A stretch of DNA of 64,000 nucleotides, taken from contig CP085710.1 in assembly GCA_023823795.1 (NCBI GenBank), positions 2,754,001-2,818,000 on the forward strand, given 5' to 3'. The notes beneath the pieces are model-generated. The model ran no database searches. It worked only from the letters and a program-made list of their open reading frames with translations, and was not told where the DNA came from. The DNA comes from Bacillus sp. F19 (GTDB lineage Bacteria; Bacillota; Bacilli; Bacillales; Bacillaceae). Positions 61,386-64,000 of the stretch are shown piece after piece. Made by a program: the position numbers and the translations under genes. Position 1 is the stretch's first letter; every line of letters starts with the position of its first letter.

Positions 61386-61607
61386 TTAGTTGCTTGCATT
61401 TTCTATAGACTTATATTCTTCCTCTAAATAATGAAGGAAGCGGTCTGCTGCATCATGCACCGGTCCATATTTCCCTGTATCTTGAACACGCTGTTTTGCA
61501 GCATCTAAATAAGGATAATAAGCTGCCTGAATTTCCAGGTCCTTGATTAATTGTTCCCGCGTTTTATCCAGTACTGTATACTTTCTAGTCCAAAGATTCT
61601 CACTCAT
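61386..61607 (-). CDS. Small hypothetical protein
   Basis: About 73 residues (M-S-E-N-L-W-T-R-K-Y-T-V-L-D-K-T-R-E-Q-L, then Y-Y-P-Y-L-D-A-A-K-Q-R-V). Soluble, helical, Tyr-rich. ATG 61607 has AAGTGG close upstream and a GTG at 61634 is the alternative. I recognise no family. It is followed by the hairpin AAACGTTTC / GAAACG. Confidence 0.6.
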   Translation of the reverse strand: MSENLWTRKYTVLDKTREQLIKDLEIQAAYYPYLDAAKQRVQDTGKYGPVHDAADRFLHYLEEEYKSIENASN

Positions 61608-61709
61608 ATCCACTTTCAACCCTTCCCTTTTCACAAGAAGCGCGGAGCTCGCTTCGATTCTTTATGTATATAGTTCGCCCGAAATTTATCTGCGGTATTT
61701 ATTATAAGT

Positions 61710-61997
61710 TTAAACAGTTTCTAATAATGCAGCAGACAAAAAAGGAAACTTTTCAGCTGTTTCCCCGCCGAATTCCTCTGTAAGAGCTGCTGCAAGCATG
61801 CTTGAGACCGTTTCTCTTTTTTGAATATCAAATGACATGATTTCATTGGCATTTAATCCGAATGTAAGGCCTGTATGCGTGTAGCCTATAAAAAAGCGGT
61901 CTGTCTGCAGACTGTTAATGACGTCTTCTTTCTCTAATCCGAGAGTGATTAAAGATAACTTTCCTTTTTCTGTGCCGATTTCAATTTCGTAGATCAT
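61710..61997 (-). CDS. Hypothetical protein
   Basis: A 95-residue protein (M-I-Y-E-I-E-I-G-T-E-K-G-K-L-S-L-I-T-L-G, then R-F-F-I-G-Y-T-H-T-G-L-T-F-G-L-N-A-N-E-I). An alpha/beta fold is likely. AAGGAGG precedes ATG. I know no function. Confidence 0.62.
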   Translation of the reverse strand: MIYEIEIGTEKGKLSLITLGLEKEDVINSLQTDRFFIGYTHTGLTFGLNANEIMSFDIQKRETVSSMLAAALTEEFGGETAEKFPFLSAALLETV

Positions 61998-62188
61998 GGC
62001 TGCATCCTCCTTAAATTGTAGTGCGTTAAAACTATGTAATGTTCATGACAAATCGTTTCCATTAAGTCAGAAATAAATTGTCTTTCTATACTATACGTTC
62101 CCTGCCGCTCTTTTTTTGTCTGTTCTATTAAAATGGAGGATTTTTTTAATGCTGAAACTCTTGTTGATTCAGTATTAAAATAGGCTCT

Positions 62189-62650
62189 TTACTCGTGCCA
62201 TGCCTTAACGGGCCGGTCATCAGGATACCCGAATGTTTCACGGTATTTCTTACGCTCCCCGGTAAAATCCCACCAGTTTTTATCACTGCCTGGATGATTT
62301 GCATGATAGACAGCACATCTCATGACGTCTTCTACACAAGGATCCATCCATACACCGTATTTTTTCTCAAGTTCATGAACAAGCTCTTCTCCTTTCCTGT
62401 TCTTTATATCCGCTAAAGCAGAGAAGCCAAAATCTACAGCCAAATTATGGGCAAGCTTTGGGCCCACTGACGGAATAGACTGAAAGACAGCAAGTCCAAT
62501 TAATTCCCCGGCACGTTCGTTTGGAACTTCAATTAAAGCAGCTAATTCGTTTGCCTTCATCTCTTTTATCTCTGAGAGTTTGATTTTGCCCTTTCTCAGG
62601 TGTTCCCTCTCCTTGTCAGTTAGGGGAAGTTTTGGTGATTTTTGCTTCAT
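62189..62650 (-). CDS. Helix-hairpin-helix protein of the Cdd1 (pathogenicity locus) family
   Basis: A 153-residue protein: L-A-A-L-I-E-V-P-N-E-R-A-G-E-L-I-G-L-A-V-F-Q-S-I-P-S-V-G-P-K-L-A-H-N-L (HhH motif), then C-V-E-D-V-M-R-C-A-V-Y-H-A-N-H-P-G-S-D-K-N-W-W-D-F-T. The Cdd1/PF11731 family has HhH DNA-binding character and no fixed function. AGGAGAG lies before the start. Confidence 0.8.
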   Translation of the reverse strand: MKQKSPKLPLTDKEREHLRKGKIKLSEIKEMKANELAALIEVPNERAGELIGLAVFQSIPSVGPKLAHNLAVDFGFSALADIKNRKGEELVHELEKKYGVWMDPCVEDVMRCAVYHANHPGSDKNWWDFTGERKKYRETFGYPDDRPVKAWHE

Positions 62651-62690
62651 TTCGTTTCTCCTCTCCTATTAAATTGGTTTTCTCAATCAA

Positions 62691-62720
62691 AAAACAGCAG
62701 TGATAAACTCTTCACTGCTG
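62691..62720 (-). terminator. Terminator of spo0M
   Basis: CAGCAGTGA / TCACTGCTG with an 8-base loop and A/T-runs. Confidence 0.8.
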
Positions 62721-62729
62721 TCACCTTGA

Positions 62730-63500
62730 TTAACTATACCGCTGTATGACATTTTCAAGCGTTCTTCTGATAGATGCCTGATCTTGCTGAGTAATCATAA
62801 CTTTTAACAGGGATTCATCCATTTCGAGGGCCTCAGATAAAAAGCCTCCGAGTCCCCTTGCCCGGCGATCTACTTCGAGCAGCAGCTCAACTCCGTGATG
62901 GCTTACATTTGAAATGACGACTTCCAGTTCATCGAGCTTGCCGCGGAATGGACCTGCGGTTGGATAGAACTCAAATTCCTGAATGAAAGGAAGCCTTTTC
63001 CTCAAATGATACGGAGCTGCCTCGTTTTCTACTTTTCTCAGGTTAAAGCCAAGGTCCCTTAGTGCGGAGAAAATTGTTTGCACGAGCGGCGGTGCTTCCA
63101 CAACTAAAATGTCTTTGTCACTCGGGTCAACTGCTCCTTTAATATCAAGCCCGGTTTCTAGCCAAACCTTTGATGAGCCGAGGGTGATTGGTGTGTCAGC
63201 AGGCAATGGAAAAGCAAATGGAATTTCTTTTATTTCATTTGCCATGATTACAAATGGTTCATTAATTTTCACCTTTGTAATGGTTGCAGACTGATGATAT
63301 TTTTTATCATCTGATTCTTTTAAATAAGTTGTTTGCAGAGAAAGGTAGATTTCATCGATCTGCTGTTCGATGTTTCCGCCTTGGACGTGAATGATCCCTT
63401 TCAGCTCTTCTCCCAAAACAATTTTATCAGAAGCTAATCGCGCATCCACTTTAGCTGCACCAATCCCTACACTTGAAAGAATCTTATTAAAAAATGACAT
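62730..63500 (-). CDS. spo0M: Sporulation-control protein Spo0M
   Basis: A 256-residue arrestin-like protein: M-S-F-F-N-K-I-L-S-S-V-G-I-G-A-A-K-V-D-A-R-L, G-E-E-L-K-G-I-I-H-V-Q-G-G, E-I-P-F-A-F-P-L-P-A-D-T-P and R-R-A-R-G-L-G-G-F-L-S-E-A. It is active at entry into sporulation and in cell division in B. subtilis. ATG 63500 follows GGGAGAG. It overlaps the upstream kinase gene by 14 bases. Confidence 0.9.
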   Translation of the reverse strand: MSFFNKILSSVGIGAAKVDARLASDKIVLGEELKGIIHVQGGNIEQQIDEIYLSLQTTYLKESDDKKYHQSATITKVKINEPFVIMANEIKEIPFAFPLPADTPITLGSSKVWLETGLDIKGAVDPSDKDILVVEAPPLVQTIFSALRDLGFNLRKVENEAAPYHLRKRLPFIQEFEFYPTAGPFRGKLDELEVVISNVSHHGVELLLEVDRRARGLGGFLSEALEMDESLLKVMITQQDQASIRRTLENVIQRYS

Positions 63501-64000
63501 TCTGTTCTCTCCCATCCGCACACTTCAATACTTCCACTATAAGCTCATCAATAGAATCATATGGCTTTAGAAGCTTGAGCATCCGTTTTATAATTTCTTT
63601 AGCAAACGATGATAATTCAAGTTCATCTTCCCAGCTTCTGCTCTTTCTTGAAGAAGGAACATAGCCTGAATACAATAAAAAAAGCACGAAATGTCCCAAA
63701 GCAAAAAAATCGCTCTGATAGGAAACCTCTCTGAAAAGAATCTTTTTTTCGGAGTATTTTGTTTCAGATTTGCATATTTCATAAGAATCCTTCAGTCTTC
63801 TGGCTAATCCAAAATCAATAATATGAATGGACTGATTTTTCATGAGAATGTTCGGTATTCTTAAATCCCTGTGAACAATTCCATTTTGATGAAGAATCTT
63901 TACTGCCTTTAATACTTTCAACAATATATGAAAGGATTCCTTCTCTCCATAAGCTTCTTTTTTAATAAATATTAAATCCTCGAATGTCTCGCCTTCTATA
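63487..64000 (-). CDS. Eukaryotic-type Ser/Thr protein kinase-like, 5' end outside the window
   Basis: The frame enters from the right edge (E-G-E-T-F-E-D-L-I-F-I-K-K-E) and carries the catalytic loop I-V-H-R-D-L-R-I-P-N-I-L (HRD), the Mg loop I-I-D-F-G-L-A-R and a C-lobe with Q-S-D-F-F-A-L-G-H. The ATP-binding N-lobe is not visible. The lack of membrane or PASTA domains in this part suggests a small soluble kinase coupled to spo0M. Confidence 0.82.
   Translation of the reverse strand, partial: IEGETFEDLIFIKKEAYGEKESFHILLKVLKAVKILHQNGIVHRDLRIPNILMKNQSIHIIDFGLARRLKDSYEICKSETKYSEKKILFREVSYQSDFFALGHFVLFLLYSGYVPSSRKSRSWEDELELSSFAKEIIKRMLKLLKPYDSIDELIVEVLKCADGREQNVIF

Overview
The window looks like chromosome of an endospore-forming Bacillaceae species close to Bacillus or Metabacillus. 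It is AT-rich, with strong AGGAGG-type ribosome binding sites and many spore-related genes (splAB, uvsE, cdaS, spo0M, a gerT-like Hsp20, a YodI-like protein). From about 28 kb on, gene order largely follows the yoj/yod region of B. subtilis: sodC, cwlS, cdaS, a MATE gene, bshB2, yojF, a rarD gene, yodB/yodC, mhqD, ctpA, yodH, yodI, yodJ, deoD, yodL, yodM. The genus comes from gene content and synteny only and is not proven.

Regions. (1) 0-7 kb: an arsenic and thiol-stress cluster. arsR-arsB runs off the left edge; a small XRE regulator shares the arsR promoter/operator motif; a MarR regulator with two Cys-Cys pairs heads a frameshifted ArsO-type monooxygenase, a Cys-tailed flavoprotein, a small protein and an MFS exporter. 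An HNH-nuclease-like gene is split by one in-frame TGA. (2) 7-14.6 kb: accessory DNA with an IS110 element and its probable bridge-RNA region, a dispersed CCCGATTG repeat, frameshifted DUF2202 and cupin genes, a DUF421 operon and an IS6-family element. (3) 14.7-21.6 kb: DNA protection, with splAB, two uvsE paralogues around a broken yugN, a ferritin-like protein and a ydaG-like stress protein, ending in a broken IS1182 element. (4) 21.7-28 kb: metabolic and membrane genes with several decayed genes (second luciferase-like oxidoreductase, HD-domain and HxlR remnants). (5) 28-47 kb: envelope and thiol functions (ltaS, sodC, cwlS, cdaS, MATE, bshB2), a T-box leader in front of a wrecked argS, and yodB/yodC. 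(6) 47.2-48.2 kb: a 19-copy, 52-bp tandem repeat. (7) 48.8-64 kb: quinone/electrophile defence (wrbA-mhqD with an MhqR-like box), yod core genes, and a probable new structured RNA at about 60.94-61.33 kb made of two covarying modules.

How the genes fit together. Much of the window handles stress: arsenite efflux and sensing, bacillithiol synthesis (bshB2), quinone and electrophile detoxification (yodC, wrbA, mhqD), spore DNA photolesion repair (splB, uvsE) and wall or envelope maintenance. At least a dozen genes carry frameshifts, nonsense codons or truncations. Several (argS, the second luciferase-like gene, IS fragments) have several lesions and look truly decayed. Others have one small lesion with the downstream frame intact and could be recent mutations or assembly errors.

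Most interesting: the tandem RNA modules at 60939-61158, whose helices are kept by compensatory changes between copies; the 52-bp array; and an IS1182 end and a small MITE-like element that share an end sequence, each abutting a terminator stem-loop.
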